10,923 bases of DNA from the NCBI GenBank assembly GCA_035761805.1, contig DASTQL010000224.1, forward strand, positions 1 to 10,923, given 5' to 3'. The stretch is from DASTQL01 sp035761805 (GTDB lineage Bacteria > Actinomycetota > Actinomycetes > Jiangellales > Jiangellaceae). The translations under genes were made by a program, and so were the position numbers. Under the pieces are notes generated by a model. It had not been told where the DNA came from and did not search any database. It worked only from the letters and a program-made list of their open reading frames with translations. Positions 1-7,175 of this stretch are shown here, piece after piece; positions within the stretch are counted from its first letter, which is position 1; every line of letters begins with the position of its first letter.

Positions 1-240
1 CAGGACCCGCGCCACGTGGTCGGCCTCGATCATCGCCGAGCCGATCTCAGTCTCATGACCCTGGGGGAGGACGTGCTGCACCATGGCCGTGGACCGCGAG
101 CCCGGCGCGGCGTACAACGTGACCTCGTGACCGCGCGCCACCAAGCCGTCGCAGAGCAGGTCGACCACGTGCTCGATCCCGCCGTAACCGGAGGGGGGAA
201 CCGAGATCCAGGGTGGCGCCAGCATCGCGATCTTGGTCAC
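1..240 (-). CDS. Glycosyltransferase family 4, N-terminal part (runs off the left edge)
   Basis: This is the first 80 codons of a GT-B-fold glycosyltransferase, which would move a sugar from an activated donor to an unknown acceptor in the cytoplasm. What is seen: a first beta strand KIAMLAPPWISVPP at residues 3-16, the glycine-rich loop PPSGYGGIE at 15-23, then an amphipathic helix (HVVDLLCDGLVARGHEV) leading to TLYAAPGS, the usual start of a GT4 Rossmann domain. I chose the GTG at 240 because AGGA lies 7 bases upstream and family members begin about two residues before KIA. An ATG at 267 would add nine polar residues but has only AGGG one base away as a ribosome site. The family usually has about 350-400 residues, so most of the protein, including the donor-binding E-x7-E motif, is outside the window. 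The exact substrate cannot be told. Confidence 0.85.
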   Translation of the reverse strand, partial: MTKIAMLAPPWISVPPSGYGGIEHVVDLLCDGLVARGHEVTLYAAPGSRSTAMVQHVLPQGHETEIGSAMIEADHVARVL

Positions 241-309
241 GTCCGGGTCCTGCCCGTCATGGGACATCCCTATCGGGACCGCGAAGCGAGGGATGAACCC
301 TGTACCCGC

Positions 310-927
310 CTACAGCATACACGTGCACGTCGAGGGATCCTGACCACTCGTCAGCGCATCCGCTCCTGCGGCGGAGGGTGAAGGCGCGGATCTCCGGTGA
401 CAGGTCGCTCGGCTGAGGCTCGCTTCGGGCTCGCTTTCACGGTCCCCGCCTTCGTGAACGCGTGCGACTGCCACCGACGAGTAGCCCTGCCCGAGGAGGA
501 CTCCCCAGACCAGAAAACAGCGGATCCCACAGGTAGGCATGGCCGATCATCGCCTGCCGATCGAACCCCCCTCGGGCTCCAGCACGCTCCCCAGAACGAG
601 CCAGGCCAATGCGGTGTTCAGGGCTCCATACCCGGTGAGCACGATGGCGGCGAGCCACGCGAGGCCGCGCCAGACGGCTCGGCCAGGGAGTGGCCTTCTG
701 CTCGCAACCAGGGGGATGATCGCCACTGCGCACTTCACCGCAGCGACGCCGACCAGCAACAGACCGGCTGCCAACGGCTCTTCCCGCGCGTGTTCCACGG
801 CCCACTGGCCGACGGTCGGCAGCAACCAGCGGCCTCCCAGTGCCCAGTAGAAGCTGAACGCGGCATGAGCCAGGCCCACCAACGCGGCCCCCGTCAGGAG
901 GAAGTCCTCCGCGGGTCTCGCCGGCAT
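310..927 (-). pseudogene. DUF3995-type four-helix membrane protein, interrupted by two compensating indels
   Basis: Function is unknown; DUF3995 proteins are small integral membrane proteins. The intact first part starts at ATG 927 and shows three hydrophobic segments: residues about 9-32 (with FYWALGGRW), 52-74 and 86-112. The frame then ends at 547 with the non-family tail SIGRR. The family's C-terminal block continues in another frame as FDRQAMIGHAYLWDPLF. After that, LVWGVLLG, the fourth helix, returns to the first frame. The breaks fall at a C6 run (566-571, one base short) and an A4 run (514-517, one base long), so net frame is restored. In the restored frame translation runs to a stop at 310, leaving a polar tail of about 60 residues that the family normally lacks, so the true 3' end is doubtful. 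No strong ribosome site precedes ATG 927. It may be real decay or two base-call errors. Confidence 0.65.
314..330 (-). promoter_or_regulatory. Candidate -10 box and palindrome upstream of the glycosyltransferase
   Basis: On the minus strand TATGCT (314-319) fits a sigma-70-type -10 box about 45 bases before the ATG at 267 and 73 before the GTG at 240. Directly upstream is a perfect 10-base palindrome, ACGTGCACGT (321-330), where a repressor or activator could bind. No good -35 box sits 16-18 bases further up, so the promoter call is weak. Confidence 0.3.
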
Positions 928-1146
928 GCCCGATGCTAGGCATCGTCGCGCAACGCCATCGCGCGCGGCGAGCGCCGGACGTCCGCTCCGGCAGAGTTCG
1001 GGGCATCGCGACTGCTCCCCGACGCGCCAGCAGGCGCATGTGCCCCCGAACTTCTGCTGCTCATCAGCTGACGTGGCCTGCTTGGGCTGCGCCTTGGGCG
1101 ACGCGGGCCGACAGGGGCGGGAGCCGAACCTGGGCGGCTAACCGGT

Positions 1147-2011
1147 CTATGGCAGCCCCACCAGGTCGGCGCTGACCTGCCACAGGCGGGCAGCCATCAC
1201 GGAGTCGTACGCGGACTTGTTCGCGGACGTGGCCTTGCCATTGGCGAAGTACGCACCGCTGACCCCTCCACGTCGGGGGACGAGGCGAGGTAGATCGAGG
1301 TCCTCGCCCCCGCGGCCGGCGATTGCATGAACCGCCGGGCCAGCGGCAGCAGCCACCTGAGGAAGGGAGCGGGGTCCTCGGCACTGAAGGCGGTGCGTAC
1401 GACGCCCGGGTGCAGGACGGTCGCGGTCACCCCCGAACCCTCGAGTCGACGGGCCAGCTCGAACGTGAACAGGACGTTGGCCAGTTTCGACTGGTTGTAC
1501 GCCCTCTGGCCGGAGTACCGGCGCTCGCCCTGCAGATCGTCGAAGTCGATCGTGCCCATGGACTGCGCACCGGACGAGACGGTCACGACCCTCGACGGGG
1601 CGCAGGCCTTCAGTCGGTCCAGCAGCAGGTTGGTGAGCAGGAACCCGGCCAGATGGTTGAGGGCGAAGGTGTGTTCCAACCCGTCCGCGGTCACGTGCCG
1701 GTGCGCCCAGAAGCCGCCGACGTTGTTCACCAAGACGTCCAGCCGCGGGTAGGTGTCAAGGACGTCGGCGGCAAGACGCCACACCTCGGACTGCACCGAC
1801 AGGTCCGCGGCGAAGGCACGCACGCCGCCGTTCCCGCTCGCCGCCCGGATGGACTCGGCGGCTGCCTCGCTTCGGGCTCGGTCGCGGCCCGTGACCGCGA
1901 CATCTGCGCCCAACACGGCCAGCCCGCTGGCGGTGGCCTTGCCGATGCCACCAGTTCCGCCGGTACGAGGACGGTCTTGCCGGCCATCGACGGGCCGGAG
2001 ACGTCGACCAT
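1147..2011 (-). pseudogene. Short-chain dehydrogenase/reductase (SDR), two single-base frameshifts
   Basis: With two bases restored this is a 288-residue classical SDR oxidoreductase of the retinol-dehydrogenase-like type; the substrate is unknown. Start: ATG 2011, fixed by AAGGAG at 2019-2024, 7 bases upstream. Corrected protein: cofactor loop TGGTGGIG at 17-24, D70-L71, NNVGG at 96-100, N119, catalytic S147, Y172-x3-K176 in YNQSK, and a later HPGVVRT motif. The first break is near 1964: the start frame reads GKTVLV then leaves the family, and a missing base in GT(C)ACC would join VLV to TGGTGG. The second is the C4 run 1263-1266: one more base joins SSPDVEG to VSGAYFANGK and a C-terminus ending at stop 1147, typical of the family. 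The middle 230 codons are open and all catalytic residues are kept. Upstream lies an IS30-like remnant. Confidence 0.8.
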
Positions 2012-2043
2012 GGCGCCGCTCCTTGCCCACCGGCCTGAGCCCG

Positions 2044-2106
2044 TCATCGCAAGGCCTCGTTGAGTCTCTCGGACGGTGTCATGAACCCGAGCATCTGTCG
2101 AGGTGG
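2044..2106 (-). pseudogene. IS30-family transposase, C-terminal remnant
   Basis: The frame ending at the TGA 2044-2046 reads PPRQMLGFMTPSERLNEALR. This resembles the extreme C-terminus of IS30-family DDE transposases, which typically end with RPR-[KQ]-x-LG[WF]-x-TP-[SA]-E and a short helix. The frame is open only back to about 2163, where TGA stops it. The bases before the motif do not encode the conserved catalytic core (WQRGSNENTNG and similar), so just the tail survives. The stop lies 32 bases before the SDR start codon. The call rests on one short motif recognised by eye. Confidence 0.5.
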
Positions 2107-2624
2107 GCCTGCGGGCCCCCTGTCGACGACGGCGCGGAGGGAGGCGCTCCCGGGTGGTGCGGTTCACCAGGAGCAGCGGGACTCGCTCTCGCACCTGCGG
2201 GACGTGGCCGATGTTGATCTGCCAGCGTGTTTCCGGTTGGTGAGGGCGGGTCGGCTGACCCATCTCGTCTCGGGGCACGGGTTTCGGTGCTCCACCTGCT
2301 GTGACGGAGCCTCGGTGACTGCCCGGCCGCTGGGCTGGCCGCGGGACCTCGTCCTCGTCCCGAACCGACTCTGCGTGTGAGTCGATCGGTCGACGGCGCA
2401 CGTCCCGCCCGCCGCGGTTGCGCAAGCCGGGACGAGTGCGCTCACCCAGAGCGTGGCGCCTTCGACACGGCGGTCCGCGCCAGCCAGCCTGTCCCGTCAG
2501 CTGCTCGGGCTCGTGCCGCCGCTGGCGTCGGCTGAGTCCCATTCCGGGACCTCCTGAGGGCCTGAGTGGTCATGACTCGTACGCAAGCGCGGCGACGTCA
2601 AGGAGGAGTGACCGTCGACCCGCG
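2107..2624. other. 518-base stretch without a recognisable gene
   Basis: No reading frame on either strand gives a protein I recognise; the open frames are arginine-, proline- and serine-rich, as expected for non-coding frames in GC-rich DNA. The one gene-like signal is on the minus strand: AGGAGG (2550-2555) 7 bases before an ATG at 2542. The frame from there is open to 1727, running across the IS30-like tail and the SDR start out of their frames. Small inverted repeats cluster at 2537-2579, for example GTCCC-ATTCC-GGGAC and the palindrome GTCATGAC. The segment could be the body of the decayed insertion sequence that left the tail at 2044-2106, but no terminal inverted repeats or target duplication were seen. 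Confidence 0.45.
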
Positions 2625-4040
2625 TCAGGCTGCCGGGGACCCCGGCGTCGTCGGCCACGGCGAGGCCGCCTCGAGCTCGAAGGCCAACCCGAGCAGCCGC
2701 CGTTCGTGGCCGAACGGGCCACCGACGTGCACGCCGATCGGCAGGCCCTCGGGCGAGCGGCCCAGTGGCAGTGCGATCGCCGGTGAGCCCGAGACGTTCT
2801 GCAACGGCGTGAAGGAGGTGAACCGCAGCAGCCGTACGAGGTGGGTGCGGAAGTCCACGTCGGGTCCGAGGAAGCCGATGGGCGGGGCCTCGTGACCCGT
2901 CACCGGTGAGAGGAGAACGTCCACCCGCTCGTACAGCTGCTCATGCTCCCTGGCAAGGCGGCGAAGCCGCCGCAGCGACGCCGGAAGCCGTGGCAACTGA
3001 GCGGCGACCATGCGACTCAACCCCGTGGTGAAGGCCTCGGTGCGAGAGCCGTCGAAGCCGGGGCCGAAGATCGACGATCCGCCGCGCTTGAGCGCCAGGG
3101 CGAGCAGGCCCCAGTAGCGCAGGAAGTCCGGGCCGAAGGTGTCGTCGATCGGGACCGCCACCTCCTCGACGTGGTGCCCGAGGCGAGCACACAGCTCGGC
3201 TGCGCCACGAACGGCCGCGACGGTGCCCGGCGACACGGGCAGCCCTCGGGTCCCGGTCAGCGCCACACCGATGCGCAGCCGCCGAGCCGCAGGTCCCGCG
3301 ACCAGCCCGACCTCGGGCAGCGCGGGGTCACGGTGGCACTTCTCGGCCTCCGCGTAGTAGCGCGCGGTGTCCCGGACGCTGCGCGTCAGCACTCCCTGCA
3401 CGGGCAACCGAATAGGCAGGAGTCGGAGGTCTCGCGAGTCGACCAGGCGTCCCCGGGTCGGCTTGAGGCCGACCAGACCGCAGCAGGCGGCGGGGATGCG
3501 GATGGATCCCCCGCCGTCGTTGGCATGCGCCAGTGGTACGACGCCGGCGGCCACGAGCGCTGCCGACCCACCGCTCGACCCGCCCGCGGTGCGGCCGGTG
3601 TCCCACGGGTTGCGGGTGGCGCCGAAGCGGCTCGACTCGGTGCTCGCCGTCAGCCCGAACTCGGGCAGCGTGGTCTTCGCCACCGGCGTGAAGCCGAGAC
3701 CGAGGAACTGCGCCACCCATGGCGAGCAAGCGGTCGCCGGTCGGTCGGGCACGGCCCAGGACCCCTGCGAGGTCGGGAAGCCGGTGAGGTCGTCGGTGTC
3801 CTTGACCACGGACGGGATCCCGGCGAAGGGGGCGTTCGCGGGGACTTGGACGGCGGCGGCCGGGGCCTCGTCGACCCAGGCCGTCACCGCGTTGAGGACG
3901 ACGTCAGCCTCGCGGGCCCGGGCTAGCGCGGCCGCCCGCAGCTCCGCGGGCGAGACCTCACGGCGGGCGAGCCGGCGCAGGAGCGCGCAGGCGTCGTCGG
4001 CCCCCAGCCCATCCTCGCGCACCGTCGACACGACGCCCAC
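2625..4040 (-). CDS. Amidase-signature family hydrolase
   Basis: A 471-residue cytoplasmic amidase-signature enzyme that hydrolyses a C-N amide bond. All three catalytic residues are present at the family's spacing: Lys80 (VVKDTDDL), cis-Ser155 (TAGGSSGGSAAL) and nucleophile Ser179 (DGGGSIRIPAACCG), followed by GLVGLKPTRGR. The same triad occurs in GatA, but this is unlikely to be GatA because no gatB or gatC is near. The IPAACCGLVGLKPTRGR block and the RYYAEAEK region recall the secondary-amidase / 6-aminohexanoate-cyclic-dimer hydrolase branch; the substrate is open. Start: GTG 4040, with GGGAGGA at 4048-4054 and a 7-base spacer. The same frame is open far upstream, through a truncated transporter. 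No frameshift or missing motif is seen. The divergent LysR gene is the likely local regulator. Confidence 0.88.
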   Translation of the reverse strand: MGVVSTVREDGLGADDACALLRRLARREVSPAELRAAALARAREADVVLNAVTAWVDEAPAAAVQVPANAPFAGIPSVVKDTDDLTGFPTSQGSWAVPDRPATACSPWVAQFLGLGFTPVAKTTLPEFGLTASTESSRFGATRNPWDTGRTAGGSSGGSAALVAAGVVPLAHANDGGGSIRIPAACCGLVGLKPTRGRLVDSRDLRLLPIRLPVQGVLTRSVRDTARYYAEAEKCHRDPALPEVGLVAGPAARRLRIGVALTGTRGLPVSPGTVAAVRGAAELCARLGHHVEEVAVPIDDTFGPDFLRYWGLLALALKRGGSSIFGPGFDGSRTEAFTTGLSRMVAAQLPRLPASLRRLRRLAREHEQLYERVDVLLSPVTGHEAPPIGFLGPDVDFRTHLVRLLRFTSFTPLQNVSGSPAIALPLGRSPEGLPIGVHVGGPFGHERRLLGLAFELEAASPWPTTPGSPAA

Positions 4041-4253
4041 GCGCCGATCCTCCCAGCACCTGGAGCCCCAGCGCGGCCCCGACGAGCACCGAGCCGGCGA
4101 CCACCGCCACGCCCAGACCAGCGCTGCGAGCACCAGACCGCCCAGCAGCAGCCGCACAGCGCCGACGCCTGTCGGCGTCGTCCCCGCCGGGCCGAGGGCC
4201 TGCGCCGTGCCGGCCTGACCGAACAGCGCCGCGGCAACGAGGGCAGCGGTCAC
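4041..4253 (-). pseudogene. EamA/DMT-type transporter, N-terminal fragment with two helices
   Basis: From GTG 4253 (GAGG at 4260-4263, 6-base spacer) the frame encodes two hydrophobic helices, TAALVAAALFGQAGTAQALG and GAVRLLLGGLVLAALVWAW. They are joined by GPAGTTPTGV and match the start of ten-helix EamA (drug/metabolite superfamily) exporters. After residue 51 the similarity stops. The frame has no stop and runs straight into the amidase 20 codons later. In another frame the same bases (about 4110-4041) read GVAVVAGSVLVGAALGLQVL, which looks like a final DMT helix. This suggests that an internal deletion of some 600 bases joined helices 1-2 to the end of the gene. The fragment is divergent from the LysR gene, a common layout for regulator-exporter pairs. 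As it stands it cannot be a working carrier. Confidence 0.5.
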
Positions 4254-4311
4254 CCCGCGCCTCGACCCGGCGGGCCTGGATCGGTCGGGCCTGGCGGCCG
4301 GGCGCTCCGCC

Positions 4312-5248
4312 CTGCTGGACGCCGGACGGGACGCACACTCCACGAGCTCGCCCGCCGGGGCACCATGGCGGCGGTCGCCGAGGCCACCGGCTTCACCCCG
4401 GGCGCGATCTCCCAGCAGGTCGCTGCGCTCGAGCGGGCGGTGGGCGTTCGCCTGGTCGTGCGGGCTGGCCGGCGCGTGCTGCTCACCGACGCCGGCCGGA
4501 CCCTGGCCGACCGGGCGGGACGCCTCGTGGCCGCCGAGGAGGAGGCGCTCCAGTCGGTCCGTGACGCGAACGCGGAGGTCGCCGGTCCGCTCCACCTGGG
4601 CATCTTCGGCGGCACTGCCGCCGCACTCCTCCCCGCGGTGCTCGAGGCGGTCGAGGAGCGCCACCCGGCGCTCCGGCTCACCAGCCGCGAGCTCGACGTC
4701 GACGACGCAGCCGGCGCGGTTCGTCGAGGTGACGTCGACGTGGCCTTCGGCCTCGACTACTCCAGCGCCCCCATCCCGCGCAGCGGCGACGTGCAGCTCG
4801 TCCTGCTCCGGACGGAACGCTTCGGGCTCGTCACGGCCGACGGCGCCGACCGCGACCCCGGGGTCCTCGCCGAGCTGGCCGACTTCGCCGACGCCGACTG
4901 GGTGCTGCCGCCGGCGGGCACGCACTACGGCGAGGCGATCCGGAACACCTGTCGCCTGGCGGGCTTCGAGCCGCGCGCGGCACACGAGCTGCTGGACACC
5001 GTGGCCACGCTGACCCTCGCGTCTCGAGGTGCCGGGCTCCTCCCGCGACCCCGATGATGCTCGGCCTCGTGCCGGGCCTGCCGCTGCGCGTGGTCGAGCT
5101 GGCGCAGCAGCTCCGGCGCGATGTCGTGCTCGTCCGCCGCGAGGCCGACGCCCACCGGGACAAGGTGGCCGCGGTGACGGCGACCGTACGCGCGGTGGTC
5201 CAGGCGTGCCCGAACACCCAACCCACCCCGCAGGCCGGACGGCCTTGA
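4312..5248 (+). pseudogene. LysR-type transcriptional regulator, two single-base frameshifts
   Basis: With two bases restored this is a 312-residue LysR regulator, normal length for the family. The N-terminal winged helix-turn-helix reads RTLHELARRGTMAAVAEA then TGFTPGAISQQVAALERAVG; the LysR substrate domain follows (PLHLGIFGG, DVAFGLDY, ASRGAG, TPMMLGLVPG). First break: codons from 4312 read LLDAGR in one frame and RTLHEL in the next, joined by one extra base at the G3 run 4328-4330. Second break: the G3 run 5034-5036, where the uncorrected frame ends with GLLPRPR while MMLGLVPGLPLRVVELAQQL continues to a stop at 5248. No ATG or GTG is in place; LLD starts with CTG, and ATG 4365 would cut into the DNA-binding domain. 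It is divergent from the transporter-amidase pair, which it probably controlled. Confidence 0.75.
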
Positions 5249-5297
5249 CCCGACAAGCCGCGTGGCGGGGGTGGACCTGTCCGGTCTGGCAGCGGGA

Positions 5298-7175
5298 TCA
5301 GGGGCGGGGCTCACGCTCGCGCCGCACGGTCGGCCTGCGACCCTTGATCGTCGTACGGCGCAGCGATCGGATGACCTCGTCGACGGCGCCGTCGGGCACC
5401 TCGACCAGCGAGAAGCGCTCGGCGATCTCGATCGCCCCGATGTCCCGGCCGGCGAGGCTCGACTCCCCCGCGATCGCGCCGACGAGATCCTGCGGCCGCA
5501 TGCCCGCGTTGCGGCCTGCGCCCACGAAGATCCGCGTCATGCCACCCGCGGGCGGCCCGCCACGGCGACGCGGTGGCCCGGCGCTGCCCTCGCGGCGATC
5601 CCCTCCACGCTCACCTGGGACCCGCGACCGATCCTCGCGCAGTGCGACCTCGGGGATGTCCTCTTCCTCGTCGGCCGCCCCGCCACCCGACTCGTGGGCG
5701 AGCTTGACCGCGGCCAGCGCCACCTCCATGAGGTCGAACTCGTCGGTCAGCGTCTCGACGACGACCCGGAAGCTGTCGAGGTCGTCCTCGAGCAGGCTCT
5801 CCCGCAGCGCCGCCGACGTCAGGTCGAGGCGGCGGGCACGCAGGTCGGCGACCGTGGGCACCCGCTCGACGGGAATCCGCTGGCGGGTCACCCGCTCGAT
5901 GGTCTTGAGCATCCGGTGCTCGCGGGGTTCGGCGAGCGTGACGGCCACGCCCTCGCGCCCGGCGCGCCCGACCCGGCCGATCCGGTGCACGTAGGCGTCG
6001 GGGGCCGACGGGACGTCGTAGTTGACGACGTGGGTCAGCTGCCCTACGTCGAGGCCGCGCGCGGCGACGTCGGTGGCGACCAACAGGTCGGCGGTGCCCG
6101 CCCGCAGCCTGCCCATCACGCGGTCGCGCTGCTCCTGGCCCATGCCGCCGTGCAACGCCTCGGCCCGGTAGCCGCGACCGTTGAGGGTCTCGGTGAGCTG
6201 GTCGACCTCGTCCCTCGTCCGGCAGAACACGATCGCCGCCGTCGGTGCCTCCACGTCGAGGATGCGCCCCAGGGCGGCGGGCTTGTGGGCGCGCCGCACG
6301 ACGTACGCCGTCTGCCGGACCAGCGGCGCCTCGCCCGCGACCGGCGCGGGACCACCGAGCTGGACGCGCACCGGGTCGCGCAGGTGGCGTCGGACCATCC
6401 GGTCGATACGCGCCGGCATGGTCGCGGAGAACAGCACCGTCTGGCGCGTCCCGGGGGTCTCCTCGAGGATCGTCTCGATGTCCTCGGCGAAGCCCATGTC
6501 CAGCATCTCGTCGGCCTCGTCGAGAACCACGACCCGGAGGTCGTCCAGGCGCAGCGACCGGCGCCCCATCAGGTCCATCGCCCGGCCCGGCGTGGCCACG
6601 ACCACGTCGACGCCCCGCTCGAGCGAGCGGATCTGGCGGCCGATCGGCGCCCCGCCGTAGACGGGCAGCACGCGGGCGCCCAGCTCCCTCCCGTACCGGT
6701 GCACGGCCTCACTGACCTGGACCGCCAGCTCGCGGGTGGGGACCAGCACGAGTCCGTACGGGCCGGTGCCAGCGCCCTCGTGCCGCTCCAGCCGCTGGAG
6801 CAGCGGCAGGGCGAAGGCCGCCGTCTTGCCCGTCCCCGTCGCGGCCCGGCCCTGCAGGTCACGGCCCTGGACGAGCAGGGGGATCGCCTCGCGCTGGATC
6901 GGTGTCGGCTCCTCGTAGCCGAGGCCGGCGAGGGTCGTCAGCAGCTCGGGGCGCAGGTCGAGGTCGGCGAACGATGCGGCCGCCTCAGGATCGGGATCTG
7001 GTGGGGCGGGCTCGGAGTCGGGCACGGCTGGCTCGGGATCGGGATCTGGTGGGGCGGCCTCGGAGTCAGGCACGGCTGGCTCGGGATCAGGCGCGGCGGC
7101 CTCGGTCGAGCGCCCGGCCTCGGGGGCGGGCGCGGCCTCAGGGGCGGGCGCGGCCTCGGGGTGCGGGGCGGTCAC
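5298..7175 (-). CDS. DEAD-box ATP-dependent RNA helicase (DeaD/CsdA type)
   Basis: A 625-residue RNA helicase that unwinds or remodels RNA using ATP. Motifs in order: Q motif GYEEPTPIQ (Gln94), Walker A ATGTGKT 112-118, PTREL 146-150, TPGR 195-198, DEAD 219-222, SAT 250-252, IVFCRTR 315-321, TDVAARGLD 368-376, HRIGRVGRAG 397-406. A basic Gly/Arg linker (about 513-545) leads to a DbpA-like RNA-binding domain (TRIFVGAGRNAGMRPQDLV to about 606), the arrangement of DeaD/CsdA helicases of ribosome assembly and cold adaptation. Residues 1-66 are a Pro/Glu/Asp-rich tail with internal duplications. The GTG start shares bases with the purB stop (GTGA) and has no ribosome site of its own, so translation is probably coupled to purB. 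An internal start after the tail cannot be excluded. Confidence 0.93.
   Translation of the reverse strand: MTAPHPEAAPAPEAAPAPEAGRSTEAAAPDPEPAVPDSEAAPPDPDPEPAVPDSEPAPPDPDPEAAASFADLDLRPELLTTLAGLGYEEPTPIQREAIPLLVQGRDLQGRAATGTGKTAAFALPLLQRLERHEGAGTGPYGLVLVPTRELAVQVSEAVHRYGRELGARVLPVYGGAPIGRQIRSLERGVDVVVATPGRAMDLMGRRSLRLDDLRVVVLDEADEMLDMGFAEDIETILEETPGTRQTVLFSATMPARIDRMVRRHLRDPVRVQLGGPAPVAGEAPLVRQTAYVVRRAHKPAALGRILDVEAPTAAIVFCRTRDEVDQLTETLNGRGYRAEALHGGMGQEQRDRVMGRLRAGTADLLVATDVAARGLDVGQLTHVVNYDVPSAPDAYVHRIGRVGRAGREGVAVTLAEPREHRMLKTIERVTRQRIPVERVPTVADLRARRLDLTSAALRESLLEDDLDSFRVVVETLTDEFDLMEVALAAVKLAHESGGGAADEEEDIPEVALREDRSRVPGERGGDRREGSAGPPRRRGGPPAGGMTRIFVGAGRNAGMRPQDLVGAIAGESSLAGRDIGAIEIAERFSLVEVPDGAVDEVIRSLRRTTIKGRRPTVRREREPRP
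6988..7083. repeat. 48-bp tandem duplication in the helicase N-terminal tail
   Basis: Two adjacent 48-base copies (6988-7035 and 7036-7083) differ at 2 positions. They encode 16-residue units of the form PDPEPAVPDSEPAPPD in the helicase tail. A shortened third copy starts at 7084. The period is a multiple of three, so copy number can change without breaking the frame. Confidence 0.9.
7117..7152. repeat. 18-bp tandem duplication at the helicase N-terminus
   Basis: Two adjacent 18-base copies (7117-7134, 7135-7152) differ at one position and encode the repeated hexapeptide EAAPAP near the helicase start. A partial third copy follows (GCCTCGGGG at 7153-7161). Like the longer repeat, it keeps the frame. 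Confidence 0.85.

Noticed and set aside
514..571. Programmed ribosomal frameshifting in the DUF3995-like gene
   Set aside because: No slippery heptamer with a downstream structure was seen, and similar indels occur in three unrelated genes nearby.
397..939. A 180-codon plus-strand open frame opposite the DUF3995-like gene
   Set aside because: Composition is polar and patternless, while the opposite strand shows four membrane helices and a known C-terminal motif.
1120..1146. A tRNA-like TPsiC arm (GGTTCGGCTCCC on the minus strand)
   Set aside because: No anticodon or acceptor stems could be fitted around it.
4041..4985. Extension of the amidase frame upstream through the transporter fragment and the LysR gene to give 786 residues
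   Set aside because: The part above 4253 is antisense to the LysR coding sequence and resembles nothing; the amidase has a strong start at 4040.
5249..5297. A terminator between the convergent LysR and helicase genes
   Set aside because: Only a 4-bp stem (CCGC-GTG-GCGG) is present, too weak to support.
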